From an uncultured Anaerolineaceae bacterium (lineage in GTDB: Bacteria; Chloroflexota; Anaerolineae; Promineifilales; Promineifilaceae), in NCBI GenBank assembly GCA_937967805.1, contig CALBTC010000064.1, positions 1 to 9,420 on the forward strand: a stretch of 9,420 nucleotides of DNA, in the 5' to 3' direction. The notes beneath the pieces were generated by a model that was given only the letters and a program-made list of their open reading frames with translations, ran no database searches and was not told the origin of the DNA. Shown in pieces: positions 1 to 8,757 of the stretch (the stretch's first letter is position 1; each line of letters opens with the position of its first letter). Made by a program: the position numbers and the translations under genes.

Positions 1-134
1 TCGATCTACCGTGTCTTTCTGTTTGTACCACACTTTTTAGATACTAATGACAATTCTGGGCTATTCGTTGAGACGACCTGAATATTTTCTGCAAAATAGA
101 AAAGTAGGGTAATTTAGGTAAAAAGAAGGTAGCT

Positions 135-446
135 ATGGCTTTGCAAATCAAATTGAGTGAAGCGCGACGAAATTTCGGCCGTATTGTAGACAAGGCTCTC
201 ATGGAGGGTGATGTCATCGTCGAACAAGATGGCGAGCCGCACGTGGTTATCATCGGCTACCGGCGGTACGAAAAACTTTTAGAAGCCGAACGGTCGCTGG
301 CAGGTTTATCTATAACGCAGCCAGATACAAATTCAGAAGCCAGACAAAAAGGCCAAAATTTGGCCGAAAAAGTGCGTCAGGAATTTAAAGCCGCGACGGA
401 TGAGTCGTTAGAAGAAGGAATGAAATCCTTAAGAGGACGTTCATGA
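135..446 (+). CDS. Phd/YefM-type antitoxin
   Basis: This 103-residue protein resembles Phd/YefM-family antitoxins, which bind their own promoter through the N-terminal half and neutralise a partner toxin with the C-terminal half. The N-terminus shows the usual pattern: a short beta strand (MALQIKLSEA), a helix with the RRNFGRIVDKAL segment, then VIVEQDGEPHVVIIGYRRYEKL at residues 27-48, where 'G(E/K)P.AVI.....Y..L' is the family hallmark. The charged C-terminal tail (about 60-103) fits a toxin-binding region. The start is supported by AAGAAGGT just upstream of the ATG. Its stop overlaps the ATG of a truncated PIN-type toxin frame (ATGA overlap), the normal toxin-antitoxin arrangement. The family call is by eye, and a related small antitoxin family is the main alternative. 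Confidence 0.85.
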   Translation: MALQIKLSEARRNFGRIVDKALMEGDVIVEQDGEPHVVIIGYRRYEKLLEAERSLAGLSITQPDTNSEARQKGQNLAEKVRQEFKAATDESLEEGMKSLRGRS

Positions 447-560
447 TTTTTATTGACACAGACGTAATATAAGATTTTCCTAACAGGCACCGCAGTGGGC
501 CTCTACCTGTGCGAACACGCCTTTGTCATAGCTCCCAGGAGATACCGAATAGCTAAAATT
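443..560 (+). pseudogene. Remnant of a PIN-domain (VapC-like) toxin
   Basis: A frame opens at an ATG overlapping the antitoxin stop by four bases (ATGA) and reads MIFIDTDVI before a TAA at 470-472. This is the classic N-terminus of PIN-domain ribonuclease toxins, including the first catalytic aspartate of the 'DTDVI' motif. A TTA-to-TAA change would restore the usual 'DVILDF', since the codons after the stop read D-F. After that the match fades and the rest of the roughly 130-residue domain is absent, replaced by the start of the next gene. The remnant's right end is therefore approximate. The stop and the truncation are seen directly. The PIN identity rests on nine residues plus the antitoxin context. 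Confidence 0.65.
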
Positions 561-1499
561 ATGAAACGGAATAGCGATAAACTTGAAAAGGCATACGAAA
601 CATTAGGAAAGGTATTTGGGTTGCCTCCCATTTATCTCAAGCGGGCAGTAAACAGTGAACAGGTAAGTGAGCAACAAGTTTACGAAACCCTCAAAAAATA
701 TTATTTTGAATGGAAAGAAAATGCATGGAAGGAAAAGAAACCTACGCCCCTATGGGTTAAAGAAGCCTCAAATCAGTTTGAGTCCGACCTGTCAGATGTA
801 TTAGAGAAAGACGTATGGATGCCTTTACCGTATACACGTATCTTCATTTTTGGGGATTACTTAGCAAGCATGGAAACCTTTATAGAAAAAGAGAGCGAAA
901 ACCGTGAAAGCGAGTTGCATAAGTGGATGGAGGAATCTAAATCTGATCACGATGGGGAAGGTATACCTGAAGAATGGCAAGCGCTCATCCCCTGGATAGA
1001 AAGCGCTGAAGGTTTTGCATCTGTCCTGAGAAATTCATTCTTTGTAAACCTGATTTCCTATGCTGAGGTATTTTTAACCGATAGGTATCGTTTGAATGCT
1101 AAAGGCGAAAGTAGAGATGTTCCTGGAAGTGCAGTAATTGAAAGGATCACCGACAAATTAGTTGGGGAGTTAAAAGAGAAAATTCCAGGATGGGATGAAC
1201 ATATATTATTTTACATAAAAATAAGAAATTGTCTTGTCCACAATGATGGCTTTTTGGACGATAAAAAACATCAAGGAATTAAAGATTACACTAACAGAAC
1301 TCCCAATCTTAGGACTACCAGAATGATCAACTACTATAGCAAGCCAGTTGAAGAGCATGACAGAATTATTCTAACAAAGGAATTTTGCCAACAAGCACTT
1401 GCAGTAGTCGAACGATTTCTTCTGGCAATAGATTTTATTGCTAATCAGTTGGGTACATCGGGTAAGCCAAGTAGAACAGACTATTTACAGGAAAGTTAA
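561..1499 (+). CDS. Unknown AT-rich gene with HEPN-like R-x4-H motif
   Basis: I do not recognise the family. The product from the ATG is 312 residues, soluble, with no signal peptide or membrane segment. Its C-terminal half is helical and contains FFVNLISYAEVFLTDRY followed by IKIRNCLVHNDG, with Arg encoded at 1224 and His at 1239. That gives the R-x4-H spacing and the surrounding 'IRN..VHN.G' style of HEPN-fold RNases found in toxin-antitoxin, abortive-infection and RiboL-PSP-HEPN proteins. The N-terminal part is charged (Lys/Glu/Trp-rich) with no motif I know. The frame is also open from a GTG at 495, which would add 22 residues over the decayed toxin sequence. I prefer the ATG, although neither start has a good ribosome binding site (AGGAG at 538-542 lies too far from the ATG). 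Base composition is clearly AT-richer than the metabolic genes, suggesting transfer. A defence or RNase role is inference. Confidence 0.7.
   Translation: MKRNSDKLEKAYETLGKVFGLPPIYLKRAVNSEQVSEQQVYETLKKYYFEWKENAWKEKKPTPLWVKEASNQFESDLSDVLEKDVWMPLPYTRIFIFGDYLASMETFIEKESENRESELHKWMEESKSDHDGEGIPEEWQALIPWIESAEGFASVLRNSFFVNLISYAEVFLTDRYRLNAKGESRDVPGSAVIERITDKLVGELKEKIPGWDEHILFYIKIRNCLVHNDGFLDDKKHQGIKDYTNRTPNLRTTRMINYYSKPVEEHDRIILTKEFCQQALAVVERFLLAIDFIANQLGTSGKPSRTDYLQES
1224..1241 (+). other. HEPN-type R-N-x3-H motif codons
   Basis: These six codons read R-N-C-L-V-H and match the R-x4-6-H catalytic signature of HEPN ribonucleases, in which Arg and His sit at a dimer interface. The preceding hydrophobic helix (HILFYIKI) and following N-D-G are also usual for such proteins. 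The motif is short, so this marks a candidate active site and does not prove nuclease activity. Confidence 0.5.
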
Positions 1500-1533
1500 A
1501 GATTTGGCACAAGGACAATAAGACAGGATAAAT

Positions 1534-1782
1534 TTATGCTTTTTTTCCAAGTTCTCGCCGCAATATTTCTTCTACTTCAGCAGAGGCATTAGGATTTTTA
1601 GAATGAGCCATGCCAATCCAGGGATACCGTTTGTGTATATCAGGCAGCGGTTCAGTGGGGTGTTTGGGTCTGATTAGGACACAGCTATCCTGTAACTCGA
1701 ACTCAAATTCGCGGGCGTTTTGCAAATACTCAAGCGGAATAAGAACGCCCTCGTCTGTTACTTGAATCGGTAAAATTTTCAT
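1534..1782 (-). CDS. Small AbrB/MazE-like antitoxin, no toxin adjacent
   Basis: This is a protein of about 82 residues starting MKILPIQVTDEG. The segment ILPIQVTDEGVLIPLEYL followed by EFEFELQDSCVLIRPK resembles the swapped-hairpin AbrB/MazE DNA-binding fold ('..G.I.IP...L......E......I.I.P'). The C-terminal tail has a YPWIGMAHSKNPNASAEVEEILRREL pattern seen in small antitoxins paired with PIN toxins, in which this tail binds the toxin. Two adjacent ATGs (1783-1785 and 1780-1782 on the complement) follow an AAAGG at 1790-1794. I chose the second because its spacing of seven bases is better. A TTG start at 1800 is possible but would lie upstream of that binding site. The gene converges with the HEPN-like gene and ends 34 bases from it. 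No toxin follows on its strand. Its upstream end lies only about 40 bp from the molybdoenzyme start. Confidence 0.6.
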   Translation of the reverse strand: MKILPIQVTDEGVLIPLEYLQNAREFEFELQDSCVLIRPKHPTEPLPDIHKRYPWIGMAHSKNPNASAEVEEILRRELGKKA

Positions 1783-1823
1783 CATTGCACCTTTAACCAA
1801 ACTACCAGAAAAGTGGTCACATT

Positions 1824-4898
<3,075 letters not shown>

Positions 4899-4993
4899 GC
4901 CTTACAAATTCTTTACATTGTCCTTACGTCACCCTTGCATCGATCGGCTAAATTGCCTACCGAAGAAAACCGTGATGTTTTTGCTACCATAAA

Positions 4994-5063
4994 GTGTCAT
5001 ACCCGCGTAGGCGGGTATCCATTGCCTTCAAAAACTGGATTCCCGCTTTCGCGGGAATGACAC
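4994..5063. repeat. 70-bp palindromic intergenic repeat with two hairpins
   Basis: The outer ends are a perfect inverted pair (GTGTCAT 4994-5000, ATGACAC 5057-5063), joined by a second pair ATCCA 5017-5021 / TGGAT 5036-5040. Inside are two stem-loops: ACCCGC-GTAG-GCGGGT (5001-5016) and TTCCCGC-TTTC-GCGGGAA (5040-5057). This is the widespread 'TCATTCCCGC...GCGGGAATGA' class of bacterial intergenic repeat, which when read through yields the familiar spurious peptide WIPAFAGMT, as it does here. It lies 44 bp ahead of the dioxygenase start and could shape transcription or mRNA ends upstream of it. Confidence 0.85.
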
Positions 5064-5093
5064 CTGAAAATTTAAACCTTTTCCAGACTGACC

Positions 5094-5100
5094 GAGAGGA
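5094..5100 (+). promoter_or_regulatory. Ribosome binding site deciding the dioxygenase start
   Basis: GAGAGGA lies seven bases before the ATG at 5108, which opens the conserved metallo-beta-lactamase N-terminus (MLLKYFYDPKIAHASYMVG). The frame is open back to a GTG at 4994, but that extension only translates the palindromic repeat, so the ATG is the real start. Confidence 0.8.
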
Positions 5101-5107
5101 CAAACCA

Positions 5108-6523
5108 ATGCTATTGAAATATTTTTACGATCCCAAAATCGCTCACGCCTCCTACATGGTCGGCTGCCAGCGCACAGGGGAAGCCCTTATTATCGATCCC
5201 GGCCGCGACATTGAACCGTATCTCCACGAAGCTGAAGCCAACGATATGCGCATCATCGCCGCTGCCGAAACCCACATCCACGCCGACTTTGTTTCCGGCG
5301 CGCGCGAACTTTCCGCCTGCACCGGGGCCAAGGTGGTTCTTTCTGACGAGGGGGATGCCGATTGGAAATACAAAAATCTGGACGGATTCAACCATCAACT
5401 GGTGAAAGATGGCGACGTCTTCATGATTGGCAAGGTGAAGCTGGAAGTGATGCACACGCCGGGCCACACGCCGGAACACATCTCCTTTATTCTCACCGAC
5501 ATGGGCGGCGGGGCCGACCGGCCGATGGGCATCTTCACCGGGGATTTTGTCTTTGTCGGCTCTATTGGCCGGCCCGATTTGTTGGAAAAGGCGGCGGGTA
5601 TTCAGGGAACGGCCGCTGCCGGCGCGTTACAAATGTTCAACTCAGTCCAGCGCTTCAAAGCTCTGCCCGACTATCTCCAGGTGTGGCCCGCCCACGGGGC
5701 CGGCAGCGCCTGCGGCAAAGGGCTGGGGGCTATTCCCAGCAGCACCGTTGGCTATGAGAAGTTGTTCAATCCGGCACTGGCCTACGACGATGCCGAAGAG
5801 TTTGTGGAATATCTGCTGGCCGATCAGCCGGAACCGCCCAAATATTTTGCAGTAATGAAGCAGGTCAATAAGGTTGGTCCGCCCGTTTTGCACCAGATGC
5901 CCCGGCCCGAACATCTACCCGCCAGCCGGATGCCGGAACTGATTCAATCCGGCGCGTTGGTGATCGATACCCGCTCGGCCGGGTCCTTTGCCGGGCGGCA
6001 CGTTCCGGGCACGATCAATATTCCCGCCGACCTGCTCTCCACCTGGGCCGGCTGGTTTGTCGATTACAAAAACCCCATCTACCTCATCGCCAATTCTGAC
6101 CACGTAGCCGAAGCGGTGCGGGACCTGATTTATATCGGGATAGACCAGGTGAAAGGATATTTTGCGACAACCGCCATCGAAACGCTGGCCGAAATGGGAC
6201 ACAAGCCGCAGTCGTACCAGGTAGCCACTGCCGACACCTTGAGCGACAAGATTTTGAATGGCGAGGTTACCTTGTTAGACATACGCAACCAGACCGAGTG
6301 GGATGAAGGCCATATTCCCGGCGCCAAACATTTGATGCTGGGTTATCTGATGGAGCGAGCCGATGAGGTGGTGAACGGCATGCCCATCGTGGTGCAGTGC
6401 CGCACCGGCAGCCGCTCGGCCATTGGGGCCAGCATTTTGCAGGCCAAAGGGGCCAAAGAAGTCATCAATCTGCAGGGCGGCATTCGCGACTGGGCGGCTG
6501 CCGGCCTGCCGGTCGAAATGTAA
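5108..6523 (+). CDS. CstB-like persulfide dioxygenase-sulfurtransferase
   Basis: The 471-residue protein has three domains. Residues 1 to about 240 are a metallo-beta-lactamase domain of the ETHE1/persulfide dioxygenase type, with THIHADF (His56, His58, Asp60), HTPGHTPEH (His116, His120), TGDFVFVGSIGRPDL (Asp146) and WPAHGAGSACG (His196). About 276-364 is a rhodanese fold with IDTRSAGSFAGRHVPGTINIP but Asn329 where the catalytic Cys should be, so it is inactive. About 375-471 is a rhodanese with LLDIRNQTEWDEGHIPGA and active-site Cys431 in CRTGSRS. This order matches Staphylococcus CstB, a non-heme iron enzyme that oxidises persulfides to sulfite and uses the rhodanese to form thiosulfate. 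The canonical HxHxDH has lost its last His (Phe61), which is tolerated in mononuclear-iron members. The protein is cytoplasmic. Two YeeE-type genes follow, as in Blh/BigR-type sulfide operons. No repressor gene (BigR or CstR) is present in the window. Confidence 0.92.
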   Translation: MLLKYFYDPKIAHASYMVGCQRTGEALIIDPGRDIEPYLHEAEANDMRIIAAAETHIHADFVSGARELSACTGAKVVLSDEGDADWKYKNLDGFNHQLVKDGDVFMIGKVKLEVMHTPGHTPEHISFILTDMGGGADRPMGIFTGDFVFVGSIGRPDLLEKAAGIQGTAAAGALQMFNSVQRFKALPDYLQVWPAHGAGSACGKGLGAIPSSTVGYEKLFNPALAYDDAEEFVEYLLADQPEPPKYFAVMKQVNKVGPPVLHQMPRPEHLPASRMPELIQSGALVIDTRSAGSFAGRHVPGTINIPADLLSTWAGWFVDYKNPIYLIANSDHVAEAVRDLIYIGIDQVKGYFATTAIETLAEMGHKPQSYQVATADTLSDKILNGEVTLLDIRNQTEWDEGHIPGAKHLMLGYLMERADEVVNGMPIVVQCRTGSRSAIGASILQAKGAKEVINLQGGIRDWAAAGLPVEM

Positions 6524-6528
6524 AGGCG

Positions 6529-6539
6529 TAATCGGTAAT
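6529..6539. repeat. Fragment of the TAATCGGTAAT repeat family
   Basis: Six bases after the dioxygenase stop stands TAATCGGTAAT, the same core as the units embedded in the molybdoenzyme gene at 2861-2939. It is a short match, so common origin is suggestive only. Confidence 0.45.
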
Positions 6540-6545
6540 TTTATT

Positions 6546-6575
6546 AAGATACGGCCGAGGGAACGGCCGTATCTT
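6546..6575 (+). terminator. 12-bp perfect hairpin between dioxygenase and YeeE genes
   Basis: AAGATACGGCCG (6546-6557) and CGGCCGTATCTT (6564-6575) are perfect inverted copies separated by the six-base loop AGGGAA. The stem is strong, but no T-run follows it (GCTTATC comes next). It may act as an attenuator, an mRNA-stabilising 3' end for the dioxygenase message, or a weak terminator. It lies 43 bp before the first YeeE start. Confidence 0.5.
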
Positions 6576-6618
6576 GCTTATCAACAACTTGCTGAAGAAG
6601 AGAAAAAGGAGAATAAGG

Positions 6619-7107
6619 ATGTTAGCATGGTTATTAGAACCGTGGCCCTGGTACGTTTCCGGGCCGCTGATTGGTTTAACTGTCCCGCTTTTGCTGCTGC
6701 TCACCGGCAAGAATTTTGGCGTTTCCAGCAGCTTACGCCACATTGGCGCTGCCTGTCTGCCCGGTTCCCGTCTGCCCTACTTGAGTAACTACAATTGGCG
6801 CGATCACATCAGCAGCATCGTTTTTGTCGTAGGCATCGTCATCGGTGGGTTCATTGGCAACTTTCTGCTCTCCAGCGAACCGGGCAGCTTTATCCCCGCT
6901 GCTTATGCCTCGCCGCTGGGTGTTCTTGGCCTGTTTGTCGGCGGCATTCTGATTGGCTTTGGCACGCGCTATGCCGGTGGCTGCACCTCGGGGCACACTA
7001 TCATGGGCATCTCAGCGTTGAATGTGTCCAGCCTGATCGCCACGATTTTCTTCTTCGTTGGTGGGCTGATTTCAACCTGGTTCATCCTGCCGCTCTTCCT
7101 GCCCTAG
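6619..7107 (+). CDS. YeeE/YedE-family sulfur transporter, N-terminal half type
   Basis: The product is a 162-residue integral membrane protein with four predicted hydrophobic segments (about 11-29, 64-84, 98-115, 135-158). It carries the YeeE/YedE (DUF395) signature GFGTRYAGGCTSGHTIMGIS at about 113-132. Cys122, and Cys46 in SSSLRHIGAACLPG, match the conserved thiols that pass thiosulfate along in the TsuA-type transporter. Full-length TsuA has about 350 residues. Here the family is split over two genes, as in PmpA/PmpB-like pairs of sulfide-response operons. The start is set by AAGGAG at 6606-6611, seven bases before the ATG. An upstream in-frame TTG at 6574 lies within the hairpin and is unlikely. 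The likely role is uptake or export of thiosulfate or another sulfur species linked to the preceding dioxygenase. The direction and exact substrate are not visible. Confidence 0.9.
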   Translation: MLAWLLEPWPWYVSGPLIGLTVPLLLLLTGKNFGVSSSLRHIGAACLPGSRLPYLSNYNWRDHISSIVFVVGIVIGGFIGNFLLSSEPGSFIPAAYASPLGVLGLFVGGILIGFGTRYAGGCTSGHTIMGISALNVSSLIATIFFFVGGLISTWFILPLFLP

Positions 7108-7131
7108 AAAATGCATGAATGATAATCGTAG

Positions 7132-7170
7132 CCCGATTTTCCAAATCGGGTATCGAACATCCTGTTCGAT
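7132..7170. repeat. Twin 8-bp hairpins with identical TCC loops
   Basis: CCCGATTT-TCC-AAATCGGG (7132-7150) and, one base later, ATCGAACA-TCC-TGTTCGAT (7152-7170) are both perfect 8-bp stems with the same three-base loop. They lie 24 bp after the first YeeE stop. Neither is followed by a T-run. The pair looks like a structured intergenic repeat or an mRNA-processing signal between the two YeeE genes. Confidence 0.75.
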
Positions 7171-7174
7171 TTAC

Positions 7175-7210
7175 AGAGGAGACGACATGAGCGTAAGCTC
7201 AACACCATGA
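7175..7210 (+). other. Strong ribosome binding site with a seven-codon ORF
   Basis: AGAGGAG (7175-7181) stands five bases before ATG 7187, opening a frame MSVSSTP that stops at 7208-7210. The signal is as good as those of the real genes here, yet leads to almost nothing. It may be a leader peptide. It may also be the former start region of the second YeeE gene, displaced when the downstream repeat arrived. Confidence 0.35.
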
Positions 7211-7305
7211 ATGAAAATCCGCAGATTTCGCAGATTGACAAGATTATTATCTGCGTTCATCAGCGTTCATCTGCGTTAATCTGCGTCCTATTTTCGAGGA
7301 GTTAA
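7207..7305 (+). other. 32-codon repeat-derived ORF ahead of second YeeE gene
   Basis: An ATG overlapping the stop of the seven-codon frame opens MNENPQISQIDK and runs to a TAA two bases before the second YeeE start. Most of it translates the AATCTGCG-type repeat, so a functional peptide is doubtful. Its position would nonetheless allow coupled translation from the strong upstream binding site to the YeeE gene. Confidence 0.2.
7216..7288. repeat. CGCAGATT/AATCTGCG repeat with four 10-bp tandem units
   Basis: Two CGCAGATT-type copies (7220-7236) are followed by a tandem array of four 10-bp units in the opposite sense: ATCTGCGTTC, ATCAGCGTTC, ATCTGCGTTA and ATCTGCGTCC (7249-7288). The two halves can pair into a long imperfect hairpin. 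Repeats of this wording are common between genes in several environmental bacteria. It sits just before the second YeeE ribosome binding site (GAGGAG, 7296-7301). Confidence 0.8.
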
Positions 7306-7307
7306 CG

Positions 7308-7763
7308 ATGAAAAACAAGCCGTTTACGCTGCTGGTGGGCGTTTATTTTGGCATCGTCTTGATTAAGTCCCAGGTCATTTCCTGGTTCAGAATCAACGAC
7401 ATGTTTCTGTTCAAAGAGCCTTACATGTACCTGGTTATCAGTTCGGCCATCGCCGTGGGCCTGGTTTCCGTTTTCCTGATTCGCCGCCTGGAAGCCCGTA
7501 CGGTTGAGGGGGAACTGATTGTGATTAAGCAACGGCCGTTTCAACCCGGCACCGTCGTCGGCGGCACCATTTTTGGCATGGGTTGGGCCATCACCGGCGC
7601 CTGTCCCGGCCCGATTTACGCCCACATCGGTGCAGGCAACCTGATCATGACCATCACCTTCTTCGGCGCACTCACAGGAATGTATTTGTATGCCTTCTTC
7701 CAAACCCGGCTGCCGCACACCGAGTGGCTCCCCCTTAAGCCAGGCTCAACTGGCGCGGGCTAG
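7308..7763 (+). CDS. YeeE/YedE-family sulfur transporter, C-terminal half type
   Basis: The product is a 151-residue membrane protein with hydrophobic segments at about 6-25, 39-58, 81-99 and 109-130. Its hallmark GTIFGMGWAITGACPGPIYAHIGAGN (86-111) contains Cys99 in the 'G(A/Y)CPGP' motif of the YeeE/YedE family. It complements the preceding half-gene, and the pair is expected to form one transporter with pseudo-twofold symmetry. GAGGAG at 7296-7301 is six bases before the ATG. The gap to the first half is 200 bp and filled with hairpins and repeats, which is long for two subunits of one complex. The last 74 bp overlap the open frame of the TorD-like gene. A role in thiosulfate or sulfur-species transport is inferred from the family and from the CstB-like neighbour. 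Confidence 0.88.
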   Translation: MKNKPFTLLVGVYFGIVLIKSQVISWFRINDMFLFKEPYMYLVISSAIAVGLVSVFLIRRLEARTVEGELIVIKQRPFQPGTVVGGTIFGMGWAITGACPGPIYAHIGAGNLIMTITFFGALTGMYLYAFFQTRLPHTEWLPLKPGSTGAG

Positions 7764-8724
7764 AAGTTACAGCTACCGTTTATTTAGCCGGCTCTATTTG
7801 CAGGGAATTACGGCCGTTTCTCTCCCCTACGTTAAACAAATTCCGGAATTAACAGCCGTCCTGACCCAACCGTTTAACGCCGACACGGCCGCCGCCAACC
7901 ACCATGAATTGTTCCAGTTCAACGTTTTTGCCTATGAAAGCTTCTTTTTAAGTGAAGATGGATTGGTGGGTGGCGAGAAAACGGCCGTTGTCAACCAGCA
8001 CTATTTCAAACTCGGCTGCGCAACTACCGACAGCCAGGCCGATCATTTGGGGCATGAGCTTGCCTGTTTAGCCCATCTGGTCAGCCAGGAAGCCGACGCC
8101 TGGGAAGCGGATTTGCCATTTTTGGCCGGCGAACTGCGCAGCAAACAGCAGCAGTTCATGCAGGCCCATTTGCTCATTTGGGCACCGGCCTGCCTGCTGG
8201 CAATCCAAAAGCAAACCAACCGCTTTTTTGCCGAACTGGCCCGGCTGACCCAATCCTTGTTGTTAGAACATTTTGGGGAATTGGGGGAAACTGCCCGCCC
8301 TGAGTTCATCGAAGGGGCCGTTTCCCCACAATCCAACTTTCTCCCCCCAACCCAAAACATCCTGGCCGACGACAAAACCGGCTTTAAAGAAATTGCCCGC
8401 TTTTTGCTGCTGCCCGCCTTCAGCGGCATTTACCTCAGTCGAGACAATATTGGCCAACTGGCGCGCCAATTTGAGCTGCCGCGCGGCTTTGGCAGCCGGG
8501 AGACAATGCTGCTGAATTTGTTAAGAACGGCCGTGCAGTACGAAGCTCTCACTCCACTGCTCACCACCCTGCAAAAAACCTGCCAAGATTGGCAAGCCGG
8601 CTACCAACTGCTCGCCGAGACCCATCCCCAGGCCACCCCCTACCTCCATCCCTGGCAAAAACGCGCCGCCGCCACCGAACAAATGCTTACCGAACTGGAA
8701 GACTCGTCTTCAATTGTGGAATAA
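7690..8724 (+). CDS. TorD-family molybdoenzyme chaperone with C-terminal extension
   Basis: The protein has up to 344 residues and belongs to the TorD/DmsD/NarJ group of all-helical chaperones that bind an apo-molybdoenzyme and help cofactor insertion. Recognisable parts are LARARSYSYRLFSRLYLQG (21-39), FNVFAYESFFLSEDGLVGG (77-95), ADHLGHELACLAHLV (117-131), and FMQAHLLIWAP (156-166), the last being the typical TorD 'F...HL..W.P' motif. Beyond about residue 225 there is an extension not found in short TorD proteins (LLPAFSGIYLSRDNIGQLARQFELPRGFGSRETML...). Between them lies a repeat-like insert at about 199-213. The ATG at 7690 overlaps the YeeE gene by 74 bp and has AGGA ten bases upstream. 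The first about 18 residues look non-native, so a downstream start such as CTG 7750 is possible. Its client is probably the molybdoenzyme at the head of the block. Confidence 0.85.
   Translation: MPSSKPGCRTPSGSPLSQAQLARARSYSYRLFSRLYLQGITAVSLPYVKQIPELTAVLTQPFNADTAAANHHELFQFNVFAYESFFLSEDGLVGGEKTAVVNQHYFKLGCATTDSQADHLGHELACLAHLVSQEADAWEADLPFLAGELRSKQQQFMQAHLLIWAPACLLAIQKQTNRFFAELARLTQSLLLEHFGELGETARPEFIEGAVSPQSNFLPPTQNILADDKTGFKEIARFLLLPAFSGIYLSRDNIGQLARQFELPRGFGSRETMLLNLLRTAVQYEALTPLLTTLQKTCQDWQAGYQLLAETHPQATPYLHPWQKRAAATEQMLTELEDSSSIVE
8284..8327. repeat. Hairpin repeat embedded in the TorD-like gene
   Basis: GGGGAAAC (8284-8291) and GTTTCCCC (8320-8327) are perfect inverted ends around CCCTGAGTTCATCGAAGGG. 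This core resembles the common intergenic repeat CCTGAGCTTGTCGAAGG, whose reverse translation gives the spurious FDELRAG peptide. It encodes about residues 199-213, at the joint between the TorD domain and its extension, and keeps the frame. Confidence 0.6.
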
Positions 8725-8757
8725 AAACAACGCCAGGGTTACAAAACACTCTGAATT

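Noticed and set aside
1..81. Open frame from the left edge to a TGA at 79-81, possibly the end of an upstream gene
   Set aside because: Only 26 codons without recognisable residues, and other frames stop at similar distances, so it cannot be supported.
66..97. Possible promoter (TTGAGA with CAAAAT) before the antitoxin gene
   Set aside because: The -10 matches at only four of six positions with an 18-base spacer, not better than chance in AT-rich DNA.
4994..5063. Insertion sequence terminal repeats
   Set aside because: The whole element is only 70 bp, has no transposase and shows no evident target duplication. A small palindromic repeat explains it.
7216..7288. CRISPR array
   Set aside because: Units are 10 bp and contiguous without spacers, and no cas gene is present. 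It is an intergenic repeat.
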